Shown: positions 1-11,731 of the stretch, piece by piece
Layout: each line of letters opens with the position of its first letter
How positions within the stretch are numbered: the stretch's first letter is position 1
NCBI RefSeq assembly: GCF_012935715.1
Contig: NZ_CP052860.1
Span: forward strand, 1,302,001-1,366,000
Origin: Pseudomonas sp. ADAK13
GTDB lineage: Bacteria > Pseudomonadota > Gammaproteobacteria > Pseudomonadales > Pseudomonadaceae
Direction of reading: 5' to 3'
Length of the DNA stretch: 64,000 bases
Notes under the pieces: generated by a model
The model's database searches: none
What the model was told of the DNA's origin: nothing
Seen by the model: only the letters and a program-made list of their open reading frames with translations
Program-made: the position numbers and the translations under genes

Positions 1-1219
1 CGCTGAAGATGCCGACGTGATCCTGCTCAATACCTGCTCGATCCGCGAGCGGGCCCAGGACCGGGTCTACTCGCAACTGGGCCGCTGGCGCGAGCTGAAA
101 CTGGCCAACCCGGACATGGTGATCGCCGTCGGCGGTTGCGTGGCCAGCCAGGAAGGCGCCGCCATCCGCGACCGCGCACCGTATGTCGACGTGGTCTTCG
201 GCCCGCAAACCCTGCACCGCCTGCCGGAAATGATCGACGCCGCCCGCATCACCAAGCTGCCGCAAGTCGACGTCTCGTTCCCGGAAATCGAAAAATTCGA
301 CCACCTGCCCGAGCCGCGCATCGACGGCCCGAGCGCGTATGTGTCGGTGATGGAAGGTTGCAGCAAGTACTGCACCTTCTGCGTGGTGCCATACACTCGC
401 GGCGAAGAAGTCAGCCGCCCGTTCGACGACGTGCTGGCGGAGATCATTCACCTGGCCGAGAACGGCGTGCGCGAAGTGACCCTGCTGGGGCAGAACGTCA
501 ACGGTTATCGCGGCCAGACCCACGACGGGCGCCTGGCTGACCTCGCGGAGCTGATCCGCGTGGTGGCTGCCGTCGACGGGATCGAGCGGATCCGCTACAC
601 CACCTCGCACCCGTTGGAGTTCTCCGACAGCCTGATCCAGGCCCACGCCGAAGTGCCGGAGCTGGTCAAACACCTGCATCTGCCAGTGCAATCGGGCTCG
701 GACCGCATTCTGTCGGCCATGAAGCGCAACCACACCGCCCTGGAATACAAATCCAAACTGCGCAAATTGCGTGCAGCAGTGCCGGGGATTTGCATCAGTT
801 CGGACTTTATCGTCGGCTTCCCCGGCGAAACCGAGAAAGATTTCCAGCAGACCATGAAGCTGATTGAAGACGTCGGTTTCGACTTCTCCTACTCCTTCGT
901 CTACAGCCAGCGCCCGGGCACCCCGGCCGCCGACCTGCTCGACGAAACCCCGGAAGCGTTGAAGAAGGAGCGTTTGAACGCCCTGCAACACCGCCTCAAC
1001 CAGCAGGGTTTCGAGATCAGCCGACAGATGGTGGGTTCGACCCAGCGCATCCTGGTCACCGACTACTCGAAAAAGGACCCTGGCGAATTGCAGGGCCGGA
1101 CCGAGAACAACCGGATCGTCAACTTCCGTTGCGATAATCCGACGCTGATCGGGCAGTTCGCCGACGTGCACATCGACGCGGCGCAACCGCACTCGCTGCG
1201 CGGCTCGCTGGTTAACTGA
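1..1219 (+). CDS. miaB: tRNA-2-methylthio-N6-dimethylallyladenosine synthase MiaB (5' truncated by window edge)
   Basis: Radical-SAM methylthiotransferase that adds the methylthio group to i6A37 of tRNAs reading UNN codons. The frame is open from base 2 to the TGA at 1217-1219, so about 40-50 N-terminal residues, including the first cluster cysteine, lie upstream of the window. Visible are two N-terminal-domain cysteines (in NTCSIR and GGCVASQ), the radical-SAM triad GCSKYCTFC near base 358, and a C-terminal TRAM region. It is the first of a run of plus-strand translation/envelope genes (miaB, ybeZ, ybeY, corC, lnt), the usual Pseudomonas order. A REPIN separates it from ybeZ. Confidence 0.97.
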   Translation, partial: AEDADVILLNTCSIRERAQDRVYSQLGRWRELKLANPDMVIAVGGCVASQEGAAIRDRAPYVDVVFGPQTLHRLPEMIDAARITKLPQVDVSFPEIEKFDHLPEPRIDGPSAYVSVMEGCSKYCTFCVVPYTRGEEVSRPFDDVLAEIIHLAENGVREVTLLGQNVNGYRGQTHDGRLADLAELIRVVAAVDGIERIRYTTSHPLEFSDSLIQAHAEVPELVKHLHLPVQSGSDRILSAMKRNHTALEYKSKLRKLRAAVPGICISSDFIVGFPGETEKDFQQTMKLIEDVGFDFSYSFVYSQRPGTPAADLLDETPEALKKERLNALQHRLNQQGFEISRQMVGSTQRILVTDYSKKDPGELQGRTENNRIVNFRCDNPTLIGQFADVHIDAAQPHSLRGSLVN

Positions 1220-1251
1220 GAGCCCGGTTTTCAAGGCAAATGAAGATCAAA

Positions 1252-1341
1252 TGTGGGAGCTGGCTTGCCTGCGATAGCGATATAACAGGCAGCCTCTCTT
1301 TTGGACGTGCCGGCCTCATCGCAGGCAAGCCAGCTCCCACA
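1252..1341. repeat. REPIN (paired inverted REP sequences)
   Basis: A perfect 24-bp inverted repeat (1252-1275 and 1318-1341) of the unit TGTGGGAGCTGGCTTGCC followed by TGCGAT, with a 42-bp spacer. The same unit recurs at 13081-13161 and 32772-32864. Such paired REP elements are non-autonomous repeats mobilised by RAYT transposases in fluorescent pseudomonads. Confidence 0.9.
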
Positions 1342-1456
1342 CTGGATCGCCTTTGTTCTTGAGAGCGGGTCCGGGATATATAAGTGCTTTCGCACGCAGC
1401 CTGCTGGCGTTATCCTTGATTTCATCTTAATTGCCCCAGGGCGGCTAAAAGCGACC

Positions 1457-2458
1457 TTGAACGCACCCATAGAACCACATCGTTTTCTCCTCGAGCCCTT
1501 TGAGGCTCGCCGTTTCGCCAATCTGTGCGGACAGTTCGACGAGCATCTGCGCCTGATCGAGCAACGCCTGAGCATCGAGATCCGCAACCGCGGCAATCAA
1601 TTCGAGCTTATTGGTGAACCCCAACACACCACCTCGGCAGAAAACCTTCTGCGCCGCCTCTACCGGGAAACCAAAGGTAGCGAGCTGTCGCCGGAAACGG
1701 TGCACCTGTACCTGCAGGAATCCGCGGTGCAAGACCTGGCCAATAACCCGGTGGCCGAAGCCAGCGTGGCCCTGCGCACCAAGAAAGGCATGATTCGCCC
1801 TCGCGGCTTGAATCAGCAGCGCTACGTCAAAGAGATTCTGGGCAACGACATCAACTTCGGCATCGGTCCGGCCGGTACCGGCAAGACCTACCTGGCCGTG
1901 GCTTGCGCAGTCGACGCTCTGGAGCGCGAGCAGGTGCGACGCATCCTGCTGGTGCGCCCGGCGGTGGAAGCCGGCGAGAAACTGGGCTTTCTGCCCGGCG
2001 ACCTGGCCCAGAAGATCGACCCGTACCTGCGCCCGCTCTACGACGCGCTCTACGAGATGCTCGGCTTCGAATACGTGGCCAAGCTGATCGAGCGCCAGGT
2101 GATCGAAATCGCCCCGCTGGCCTACATGCGCGGTCGTACGCTGAACAACAGCTTCATCATCCTCGACGAAAGCCAGAACACCACCGTCGAGCAGATGAAA
2201 ATGTTCCTCACCCGGATCGGTTTCGGCTCCACCGCCGTGATCACCGGCGACGTCACCCAGGTCGACCTGCCCAAAGGCACCAAATCGGGCCTGGCCCAGG
2301 TGATCGAGGTGCTCAAGGACGTGCCGGGGATCAGCTTCACCCACTTCATGCCCAAAGACGTGGTACGTCACCCGTTGGTGCAGCGCATTGTCGAAGCCTA
2401 CGAGCGCTTCGACCACCGCGACGACCAACCGGCCAAGGACACTCGCCGCGATGCTTGA
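1457..2458 (+). CDS. ybeZ: PhoH-like ATPase (YbeZ)
   Basis: Cytoplasmic P-loop ATPase of the PhoH family, thought to work with the neighbouring YbeY in RNA/ribosome metabolism. Walker A is GPAGTGKT (about base 1867) and the Walker-B-like segment is FIILDESQN. The frame is open further upstream, to 1301, but family similarity begins at NAPIEPHRF. The best start is therefore TTG at 1457, giving 333 aa, the usual length; the upstream extension runs through a REPIN arm. Its last 8 bases overlap ybeY, implying translational coupling. The TTG start is inferred, the family assignment is firm. Confidence 0.95.
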   Translation: MNAPIEPHRFLLEPFEARRFANLCGQFDEHLRLIEQRLSIEIRNRGNQFELIGEPQHTTSAENLLRRLYRETKGSELSPETVHLYLQESAVQDLANNPVAEASVALRTKKGMIRPRGLNQQRYVKEILGNDINFGIGPAGTGKTYLAVACAVDALEREQVRRILLVRPAVEAGEKLGFLPGDLAQKIDPYLRPLYDALYEMLGFEYVAKLIERQVIEIAPLAYMRGRTLNNSFIILDESQNTTVEQMKMFLTRIGFGSTAVITGDVTQVDLPKGTKSGLAQVIEVLKDVPGISFTHFMPKDVVRHPLVQRIVEAYERFDHRDDQPAKDTRRDA

Positions 2459-2924
2459 GCTTGACCTGCAACTGGCCACTGAAGCGCCCGCCCCCAGCGA
2501 AGAACAGTTCCGCCAATGGTGCACCCTGGCCCTGCGCCAGCGCACCGCCGACTCGGAACTGACCATTCGCCTGGTGGACGAGCCCGAAGGCCGTGAACTG
2601 AATCACACCTGGCGACAAAAAGACTACGCGACCAACGTGCTGTCGTTTCCCGCCGACGTACCCGATGAGCTGCTGGATATCCCGTTGCTGGGGGATCTTG
2701 TTATCTGCGTCGAAGTGGTCGAGCGTGAAGCAAAGGAACAAGGCAAGGAACTTGAAGCCCATTGGGCCCATCTGGTCATCCACGGCTGCTTGCATCTCTT
2801 GGGTTACGACCATATAGACGATGACGAAGCCGAAGAAATGGAAGCACTGGAACGAACGTTGCTTGCAGAACTGGGTCATCGTGACCCGTATGCAGACGAC
2901 GAAATTGCAACTACACCTAACTGA
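2451..2924 (+). CDS. ybeY: Endoribonuclease YbeY
   Basis: Zinc-dependent single-strand endoribonuclease involved in 16S rRNA 3' maturation and 70S quality control. The 157-aa product has the HxxxHxxxxxH metal site in [13 protein letters not shown]. The ATG at 2451 overlaps the last 8 bases of ybeZ, and this start gives the normal family length. It lies between ybeZ and corC, the classic ybeZ-ybeY-corC-lnt cluster. Confidence 0.96.
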   Translation: MLELDLQLATEAPAPSEEQFRQWCTLALRQRTADSELTIRLVDEPEGRELNHTWRQKDYATNVLSFPADVPDELLDIPLLGDLVICVEVVEREAKEQGKELEAHWAHLVIHGCLHLLGYDHIDDDEAEEMEALERTLLAELGHRDPYADDEIATTPN

Positions 2925-2951
2925 AACAATAAAGGATTTAGAGTAATCGCT

Positions 2952-3791
2952 ATGAGCGAAGACCGATCGAGCAACGGGCAAAAGTCATGGCTGGGGAAAC
3001 TCACCCAGGCCTTTGCCCACGAGCCGAAAAACCGCCAGGAGCTGTTGGAGCTGCTGCGCGAGGCACATCAGAACAAGTTGCTGGACAGCGAAGCGCTGGC
3101 CATCGTCGAAGGCGCCATCCAGGTGGCTGACCTGCAAGTACGGGACATCATGGTTCCGCGCTCGCAGATGGTCAGCATCAAGGCGACCCAGACCCCTCGG
3201 GAGTTCCTCCCGGCCGTCATCGACTCCGCGCACTCGCGCTACCCGGTGATCGGCGAAAGCCATGACGACGTCATGGGCGTCCTGCTGGCCAAGGACCTGC
3301 TGCCGCTGATCCTCAAGGAGAACGGCGACAGCTTCAACATCAAGGACCTGTTGCGTCCTGCCACCTTCGTCCCCGAATCCAAGCGCCTGAATGTGCTGCT
3401 GCGCGAATTTCGTGCGAACCACAATCACATGGCCATCGTGATTGACGAATACGGCGGCGTGGCCGGCCTGGTGACCATCGAAGACGTGCTGGAACAGATC
3501 GTCGGCGACATCGAGGACGAACACGATGTCGAAGAAGACAGCTATATCAAGCCGCTGCCCAGCGGTGACTTCCTGGTCAAGGCCCTGACGCCGATCGAGA
3601 ACTTCAACGAGTTCTTTGACAGCGAGTTCTCCGACGACGAATTCGACACCGTCGGCGGCCTGGTGATGAGTGCGTTCGGGCATCTGCCAAAACGTAACGA
3701 GACCACCGAGATCGGTGCCTATCGCTTCCGCATCCTGAATGCTGATAGCCGTAGGATCCATCTGATCCGCCTGACACCTATTGCCCGCTAA
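2952..3791 (+). CDS. corC: CorC/HlyC-family CBS-domain protein (YbeX)
   Basis: 279-aa cytoplasmic protein with a CBS pair (about residues 65-190; DIMVPRSQM opens the first CBS and IVIDEYGGVAGLVTIEDVLE marks the second) and a C-terminal CorC_HlyC transporter-associated domain (about 205-279). The family is linked to magnesium/cobalt homeostasis, and in E. coli ybeX also to ribosome metabolism together with ybeY. A short leader with AAAGGA separates it from ybeY. Immediately downstream begins the long nested inverted repeat that reaches into lnt, so readthrough into lnt would have to pass that structure. Confidence 0.93.
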   Translation: MSEDRSSNGQKSWLGKLTQAFAHEPKNRQELLELLREAHQNKLLDSEALAIVEGAIQVADLQVRDIMVPRSQMVSIKATQTPREFLPAVIDSAHSRYPVIGESHDDVMGVLLAKDLLPLILKENGDSFNIKDLLRPATFVPESKRLNVLLREFRANHNHMAIVIDEYGGVAGLVTIEDVLEQIVGDIEDEHDVEEDSYIKPLPSGDFLVKALTPIENFNEFFDSEFSDDEFDTVGGLVMSAFGHLPKRNETTEIGAYRFRILNADSRRIHLIRLTPIAR

Positions 3792-3794
3792 GGA

Positions 3795-4060
3795 AGGGGT
3801 GGGTCATCAGCTATTTCCTGTGTCGCGTTGCCCCTGAGAGCCGGCCAGGCAAGGCGCAGGCCGCAGGGAATGGCGTTCCCTTTCCAAGGCCTGCAACGCA
3901 GCATGGCCGGCTCTCAGGGGCAACCCGAAGGGCCGACCCGCTGTGGCGCAGGGCTGCGTTACTCGTCGTTCATTTGGAAAAACCAAACCACACTCCTCGC
4001 GCCTTGCCCTGCGCCACAGCGGGCCGGCGCGACACAGGAAATAGCTGATGACCCACCCCT
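3795..4060. repeat. Nested three-armed inverted repeat between corC and lnt
   Basis: The outer arms 3795-3827 and 4028-4060 are perfect 33-bp inverted copies. Inside sit two more perfect inverted pairs: 3828-3847 with 3904-3923 (20 bp) and 3937-3954 with 4006-4023 (18 bp). The first inner arm directly abuts the outer stem. The whole can fold as a three-way junction in RNA, or as a branched cruciform in DNA. A small GGGAA/TTCCC hairpin lies at the tip of the first inner arm. The left outer arm starts 3 bases after the corC stop; the right arm contains an AGGAA Shine-Dalgarno and the first ATG (4048) of lnt. Arms of this perfection suggest a recent or selected mobile-type repeat rather than a simple terminator. 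Confidence 0.93.
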
Positions 4061-5586
4061 ACATGCGCCGTATGATTGCACCCGGCTGGCCCGGTAACCT
4101 GCTGGCCGTGGTGGCCGGTGCCATCACCACCCTGGCGCTGGCGCCGTTCGATCTCTGGCCGTTTGCGCTGGTGGCGGTCGGTTTCTTTTATGCGGGACTG
4201 CGTGAGCTGACACCGCGCCAGGCCTTGTGGCGCGGCTGGTGTTTCGGCTTCGGCCTGTTTGGCGCCGGCACCAGCTGGATCTATTACAGCATCCACCATT
4301 TCGGCGGCGCTTCGGTACTGCTGGCGGGCATGCTGATGCTGGCGTTTACCGCGGCAATTGCCTGGTTCTTTGCCCTGCCCGCCTGGCTCTGGGCGCGCTG
4401 GCTGCGCCGCAACGAAGCGCCATTGGCCGATGCACTGGCCTTTGCGGCCTTGTGGGTGGGCCAGGAAGCGTTTCGCGGCTGGTTCCTCACCGGCTTTCCA
4501 TGGCTTTATTCCGGTTACAGCCAACTCGACGGCCCCCTCACCGGCCTCGCGCCACTGGGTGGCATGTGGCTGATTTCCTTTGCCTTGGCGCTGACTGCCG
4601 CATTGATCTTCAACCTGCCACGTTTGCTGGCAGGCAAGCGCAACCTGTTCATCGGTGCCGGCTTGCTGCTGTTGGTGGCGCCATGGGCTATCGGCCTGGC
4701 ACTCAAGCATCACGCCTGGACCACCCCGGCTGGCGCGCCGCTGACCGTGGCCGCCGTCCAGGGCAACGTCGAACAAAGCATGAAATGGGACCCCGAGCAG
4801 CTCAATGCGCAGCTCGCGCTATACCGCGACATGAGTTTTACCTCCAAGCCCGTCGACCTGCTGGTGTGGCCGGAAACCGCCGTGCCCGTACTCAAGGAGT
4901 CCGTCGAAGGCTACCTGGGCATGATGGGCAAGTTCGCCGCTGACCGGCACACCGCGCTGATCACCGGCGTGCCGATCCGCCAGGAAGTGCACCACCACAA
5001 GCGCTTCTTCAATGGCATCACTGTGGTGGGTGAAGGCGACGGCACCTACCTGAAGCAAAAGCTGGTGCCGTTTGGCGAGTACGTACCGTTGCAGGACATG
5101 TTGCGCGGTTTGATCGCGTTCTTTGACCTGCCAATGTCGGACTTTGCCCGCGGCCCGGCCGACCAGGCACTGTTGCAGGCCAAGGGCTATCAGATTGCGC
5201 CGTTCATTTGCTATGAAGTGGTGTACCCGGAATTCGCCGCCGGCCTGTCGGCCCGCAGCGATTTGTTGCTGACCATCAGCAATGACACCTGGTTCGGCCG
5301 CTCCATCGGCCCGCTGCAGCATTTGCAGATGGCCCAGATGCGCGCCCTGGAAGCCGGCCGCTGGATGATCCGCGCCACCAACAATGGCGTCACCGGCCTG
5401 ATCAACCCGTACGGGCAGATCACCGCGCAGATCCCGCAGTTTGAACGCGGGATTCTCTACGGCGAGGTGGTGCCGATGCACAACCTCACGCCGTACCTGC
5501 AATGGCGGTCGTGGCCGTTGATCATCCTGTGCCTTGGCCTGTTCGGCTGGACCTTGCTGGCCGGGCGGATGTCCAGGACCGTGTAG
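4048..5586 (+). CDS. lnt: Apolipoprotein N-acyltransferase
   Basis: Inner-membrane enzyme that adds the third acyl chain to the N-terminal cysteine of lipoproteins. About six N-terminal membrane segments are followed by a periplasmic nitrilase-like domain. The catalytic triad is visible as Glu in VWPETAVP, Lys in KQKLVPFGEY and Cys in FICYEVVYPE. The product is 512 aa from ATG 4048, which has AGGAA 7-8 bases upstream; ATG 4063 (MRRMIAPGW) better matches homologue N-termini but has no Shine-Dalgarno. The first start lies in the right arm of the 33-bp inverted repeat, so translation may be damped by base pairing with the corC 3' end. Confidence 0.96.
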   Translation: MTHPYMRRMIAPGWPGNLLAVVAGAITTLALAPFDLWPFALVAVGFFYAGLRELTPRQALWRGWCFGFGLFGAGTSWIYYSIHHFGGASVLLAGMLMLAFTAAIAWFFALPAWLWARWLRRNEAPLADALAFAALWVGQEAFRGWFLTGFPWLYSGYSQLDGPLTGLAPLGGMWLISFALALTAALIFNLPRLLAGKRNLFIGAGLLLLVAPWAIGLALKHHAWTTPAGAPLTVAAVQGNVEQSMKWDPEQLNAQLALYRDMSFTSKPVDLLVWPETAVPVLKESVEGYLGMMGKFAADRHTALITGVPIRQEVHHHKRFFNGITVVGEGDGTYLKQKLVPFGEYVPLQDMLRGLIAFFDLPMSDFARGPADQALLQAKGYQIAPFICYEVVYPEFAAGLSARSDLLLTISNDTWFGRSIGPLQHLQMAQMRALEAGRWMIRATNNGVTGLINPYGQITAQIPQFERGILYGEVVPMHNLTPYLQWRSWPLIILCLGLFGWTLLAGRMSRTV

Positions 5587-5597
5587 GAATGGCGCCT

Positions 5598-5629
5598 GTG
5601 GGTTATCGGTAAAACAACCGATAACCCAC
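5598..5629. terminator. Hairpin at convergent lnt / YdcF-like gene ends
   Basis: Perfect inverted repeat GTGGGTTATCGG (5598-5609) and CCGATAACCCAC (5618-5629) with an 8-base A-rich loop, located between the convergent gene ends and covering the last codons of the minus-strand gene. There is no strong U tract, so termination is inferred from position. Confidence 0.5.
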
Positions 5630-6364
5630 CTGCCCCACCGCTTCATTCAGCAACTGTCCGCTTTGCCATATCGCCTTGAATTCTGGCATCCAGCCACCCA
5701 GTGGCCGGGCATTGTCCATCCCCATAAAGCCCACCGGCGCCGGCACTACCGTGAACCCGGCCTTTTCGAAGCTCCAGCGCGAGCGCGGCATGTGCGCAGC
5801 GTGAGTGACCACCACCACCCGCTTGATGCCCTGCGGCAACAGAATCTCGGCGCTCATCTGTGCGTTTTCCCACGTGGTGCGGCTGCGTTCTTCCTTCCAG
5901 CGCACGCTCACGCCGAAGTCATCCTGCATCGACACCGCCATCAGTTCCGCCTCGCTGGGCGGCGTGCCGTAGTGCAAGCCACCGGTGGTCAGCACCGGCA
6001 AGCCTGAAGCTTTTGCCAGTCGCGCGGCATAGCGCTGACGCTCAAGGCCGATACCGGTCGGCTGATCAGTGCCCCATGCCAGATCCCCGCGCTCACGCCC
6101 GGAACCCAATACCACGATGGCATCAGCCCGCTGCGCCAAGGTCGCCCATTCGTCACGCGGCAACGGCGGTTCGGTCGAAAGTGCTTTTGCCCCCCACTCC
6201 ACCACCACCGGCAGGCTCATCAACCACATCCCGCCGAACCCCAGCGCAAAGCACACCGCCGCAAGGCGCGGACGGCTGCGACGAAACCACCAGGCAAGGG
6301 CCAGCAACAGCAACAGAATGCCGGGCGGCAACAGCAATTGTTTAATGAAATAACGAATAGGCAT
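5603..6364 (-). CDS. ElyC/SanA/YdcF family membrane protein (DUF218)
   Basis: 253-aa protein with two N-terminal membrane segments (about residues 10-30 and 36-56) followed by a DUF218 domain. The domain shows VVLGSGRERGD, SRTTWENA and VVTHAAHMPRSRW, characteristic of the ElyC/SanA/YdcF family. Members act at the envelope (ElyC affects undecaprenyl-phosphate-linked peptidoglycan assembly), but the reaction is not established. It converges on lnt, matching an envelope neighbourhood. The start is ATG 6364. A specific ElyC assignment is not justified from sequence alone. Confidence 0.85.
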   Translation of the reverse strand: MPIRYFIKQLLLPPGILLLLLALAWWFRRSRPRLAAVCFALGFGGMWLMSLPVVVEWGAKALSTEPPLPRDEWATLAQRADAIVVLGSGRERGDLAWGTDQPTGIGLERQRYAARLAKASGLPVLTTGGLHYGTPPSEAELMAVSMQDDFGVSVRWKEERSRTTWENAQMSAEILLPQGIKRVVVVTHAAHMPRSRWSFEKAGFTVVPAPVGFMGMDNARPLGGWMPEFKAIWQSGQLLNEAVGQVGYRLFYR

Positions 6365-6463
6365 CGGGCATCTCCAAAGATGCCCGAAGCCTAAGGTGTA
6401 ACGGGGTTTAGCGACAATCTTTACAAGAACATACGCTGAGAAGGCTACAGATAACGCGGTGCT

Positions 6464-6781
6464 TCACTTGAAACGCACGGACCGGAGTTTTTCCGGGCTG
6501 CGACCGGCCGATAAATCCTTGAGCCATACCACCTTGGCCGACTGCGAAAACTCCTGGGCTGGCGGGGAGGCCATGCCATGGGGCGCGCGATGCTCATTTA
6601 ACGCCAGATACGCCCTGATCACTTCCAGCTCTGCCTGGCTCAAGCCACGCAGTTCCAACTCCAGAGGCCGTTCATCACACAATCGGCCAGAGGTTTTTGC
6701 TGCATCCAGTGCTCGACCCAAACGGTCGATCAGTCCTTCGTACACCTGCGGTTTCGTTAAAGTTCGCTGCGAATCAACCAT
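6464..6781 (-). CDS. Conserved hypothetical protein
   Basis: 105-aa soluble, charged protein with no signal peptide or membrane segment and no motif I recognise. It lies between the DUF218 gene and leuS and is divergent from leuS; a small hypothetical gene occupies a comparable place in other Pseudomonas genomes, which supports it as real. Predicted largely helical in its N-terminal half (SQAELEVIRAYLALNEH). Function unknown. Confidence 0.7.
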   Translation of the reverse strand: MVDSQRTLTKPQVYEGLIDRLGRALDAAKTSGRLCDERPLELELRGLSQAELEVIRAYLALNEHRAPHGMASPPAQEFSQSAKVVWLKDLSAGRSPEKLRSVRFK

Positions 6782-6802
6782 CCCTCACCTCATTGAAGAT
6801 AA

Positions 6803-9649
<2,847 letters not shown>

Positions 9650-9657
9650 TCGGATCG

Positions 9658-9682
9658 GGCGCCAGGGCATTACCCTGGCGCC
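9658..9682 (+). terminator. Hairpin between leuS and lptE
   Basis: Perfect GGCGCCAGGG/CCCTGGCGCC stem (10 bp) with a 5-base loop just after the leuS stop. It is followed by an A-rich rather than a T-rich stretch, so it may be an attenuator or mRNA-stabilising hairpin rather than a full intrinsic terminator. Confidence 0.5.
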
Positions 9683-9738
9683 GAACAAAACCTCCAGGGC
9701 CTCGATAAGGCCCACATGGTTTCAAGGGGAGCATCAAA

Positions 9739-10344
9739 ATGATCAAACGCAATCTGCTGGTTATGGGCCTTGCCGTGCTACTGAGCGCTTGCGGCTTCCA
9801 GCTGCGCGGCACCGGCCACACCGAACTGGCGATCAAGGAACTGGACGTCACCGCCCGTAACTCCTACGGCGAGACCGTGCAACAGCTGCGCCAGGTCCTG
9901 GAAAGCAGTGGTGTCAAAGTCTATTCAGGCGCGGCTTACAAACTGAACCTGCTGGATGAGAAAGAAGAGCAGCGCAACCTCAGCTATGCCAGTGCCGGGC
10001 GTGCGTCGGACATCGAGCTGAGCACCACGCTCTTCTTCGAAATCCAGGGCCACGACCACCTGCCGTTGATGGGCGACAAGATCCAGGTACAGAAAGTCGT
10101 GAGCCACGACGGCAACAACCTGGTGGGTTCGGACTCCGAAACCATCCAGGTGCGCAAGGAAATGCGTCGTGAGCTGGTGCAACGCATGCTTCTGCGCCTG
10201 CAGCTGATCACCCCTGAAAAACTGGATCAACTGCAGCAGACGGCAGATAACAAGGCCAAGGCAGATGCCGATGCGCTGAAAGCAGCGCAAGAGTATGAAA
10301 ACAGCCAGCCGAAACAATCGCCTGTCGAAGTCCCAGCTGAGTAA
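9739..10344 (+). CDS. lptE: LPS-assembly lipoprotein LptE
   Basis: Outer-membrane lipoprotein that plugs and assembles the LptD translocon for lipopolysaccharide export. 201 aa. It has a signal peptide with lipobox LLSACGFQLRGTG (Cys near residue 19) and the LptE pattern of alternating strand-like segments, then a low-complexity Ala/Lys/Glu-rich tail from about residue 165 that is common in Pseudomonas. An AGGGGAG Shine-Dalgarno precedes ATG 9739. The leuS-lptE-holA order is conserved in gammaproteobacteria. Confidence 0.95.
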   Translation: MIKRNLLVMGLAVLLSACGFQLRGTGHTELAIKELDVTARNSYGETVQQLRQVLESSGVKVYSGAAYKLNLLDEKEEQRNLSYASAGRASDIELSTTLFFEIQGHDHLPLMGDKIQVQKVVSHDGNNLVGSDSETIQVRKEMRRELVQRMLLRLQLITPEKLDQLQQTADNKAKADADALKAAQEYENSQPKQSPVEVPAE

Positions 10345-10349
10345 GCCAG

Positions 10350-10372
10350 ACGGGGCGCCCCTGGCGCCCCGT
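10350..10372 (+). terminator. GC-rich hairpin between lptE and holA
   Basis: Perfect 10-bp stem ACGGGGCGCC/GGCGCCCCGT with a 3-base loop filling the short lptE-holA gap. No U tract follows, so partial attenuation or mRNA processing is as likely as termination. Confidence 0.5.
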
Positions 10373-10383
10373 TCGCCCTGCCT

Positions 10384-11421
10384 ATGAAACTTGCCCCCGC
10401 CCAACTCGCCAAGCACCTGCAAGGCAGCCTCGCGCCCGTCTACATCGTCAGCGGTGATGACCCGCTGCTGTGCCAGGAGGCTGCGGACGCGATCCGCACG
10501 GCCGCTCGTCAACAGGGCTTCGATGAACGCCAGGTATTCAGCGCCGACGCCAGTTTCGACTGGGGTACGCTGCTGCAAGCCGGGGCGAGCATGTCGCTGT
10601 TTGCCGAAAAACGCCTGCTGGAACTGCGGCTGCCTTCGGGCAAGCCGGGTGACAAGGGCGCGGCGGCACTGATGGAATACTGTGCGCGCCCGGCTGAAGA
10701 CACACTGTTGCTCATCAGCTTGCCCAAGCTCGATGGCAGCGCGCAGAAAACCAAGTGGGGCAAGGCGCTGGTTGAAGGGGCTCAGACCCAGTTCATGCAG
10801 ATCTGGCCAGTGGACAGCGGGCAATTGCCACAGTGGATTCGCCAGCGGCTATCCCAATCCGGGCTGACCGCCAGTCATGACGCGGTAGAGCTGATCGCAG
10901 CGCGAGTGGAAGGCAACCTGTTGGCCGCGGCCCAGGAAATCGAAAAGCTCAAGCTGATGGCCGAAGGCGGCCAGATCACCGTCGAAACCGTACAAGGCGC
11001 GGTGGCTGACAGCGCACGCTTTGACGTGTTTGGCCTGGTGGACGCGATCCTGAACGGCGAACCCGCTCACGCCCTGCGCATGCTCGAAGGGTTGCGCGGT
11101 GAAGGCGTCGAGCCACCGGTGATTCTCTGGGCCCTGGCGCGCGAACTACGCCTGCTGGCCAATATTGCCCTGCAATACAGCCAGGGCATCCCGCTGGACA
11201 AGGCCTTCAGCCAGGCGCGACCACCAGTGTGGGACAAGCGCAAACCGCTGATCAGCAAAGCCCTGCAACGACACTCGGCGCAACGCTGGGCGCAATTGCT
11301 GCTGGAAGCCCAGCGCATTGACGCGCAGATCAAAGGCCAGGCCGCCGGATCACCATGGATGAGCTTGAGTCGTTTGTCACTTTTGATGTCAGGACAGCGC
11401 CTGGCGTTGCCTGCTGAATAG
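10384..11421 (+). CDS. holA: DNA polymerase III delta subunit
   Basis: 345-aa AAA+-like subunit of the clamp loader that opens the beta sliding clamp. The N-terminus MKLAPAQLAKHL followed by PVYIVSGDDPLLCQEA, the usual beta-clamp interaction region, and the collar domain with VEPPVILWALARELR in the C-terminal third are family hallmarks. As is normal for delta, there is no functional P-loop. The start is ATG 10384, 12 bases after the hairpin that separates it from lptE. Confidence 0.96.
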   Translation: MKLAPAQLAKHLQGSLAPVYIVSGDDPLLCQEAADAIRTAARQQGFDERQVFSADASFDWGTLLQAGASMSLFAEKRLLELRLPSGKPGDKGAAALMEYCARPAEDTLLLISLPKLDGSAQKTKWGKALVEGAQTQFMQIWPVDSGQLPQWIRQRLSQSGLTASHDAVELIAARVEGNLLAAAQEIEKLKLMAEGGQITVETVQGAVADSARFDVFGLVDAILNGEPAHALRMLEGLRGEGVEPPVILWALARELRLLANIALQYSQGIPLDKAFSQARPPVWDKRKPLISKALQRHSAQRWAQLLLEAQRIDAQIKGQAAGSPWMSLSRLSLLMSGQRLALPAE

Positions 11422-11505
11422 TCCTACGCGTCGTTGGGCTGGACAGAACCCAAACTTCGGCCGATGATTCGCACCGCATCATCAACCCGCCAGAGAGTAC
11501 CCATC

Positions 11506-11670
11506 ATGAGCAAAAAGCCATCCAAGCATGGCCCCAACAAGGCCAAATCCATCATCGCCCAGCCGTTGTTCCGCAGTCGCCAGGAACGCGCCGGCAAGGG
11601 CAAAGGCAGCTACCGCCGCGAAGCCTTCCAGTCTAATAGCTGGGAGGCTTCTTACTTTCTGGCTGCCTGA
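11506..11670 (+). CDS. arfA: Alternative ribosome-rescue factor ArfA
   Basis: 54-aa basic protein that recruits RF2 to ribosomes stalled on mRNAs lacking a stop codon, backing up tmRNA. The start is ATG 11506, inside a longer open frame. Family hallmarks are the conserved core PLFRSRQERAGKGKGSYRR followed by NSWEAS, matching E. coli ArfA. E. coli arfA ends in a longer hydrophobic tail and its mRNA is cleaved inside the coding region; here the protein stops soon after the core with SYFLAA, so it resembles the mature truncated form. Located between holA and a lytic transglycosylase gene. Confidence 0.85.
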   Translation: MSKKPSKHGPNKAKSIIAQPLFRSRQERAGKGKGSYRREAFQSNSWEASYFLAA

Positions 11671-11731
11671 AGGCAAGCGCCCCTCTGGCATGATAAGGTC
11701 TGTACCTGATTCGTATTCCCTGGACCTGTGC

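Noticed and set aside
1445..2566. 373-codon minus-strand frame opposite ybeZ/ybeY
   Set aside because: Shadow of ybeZ; no start context or family match.
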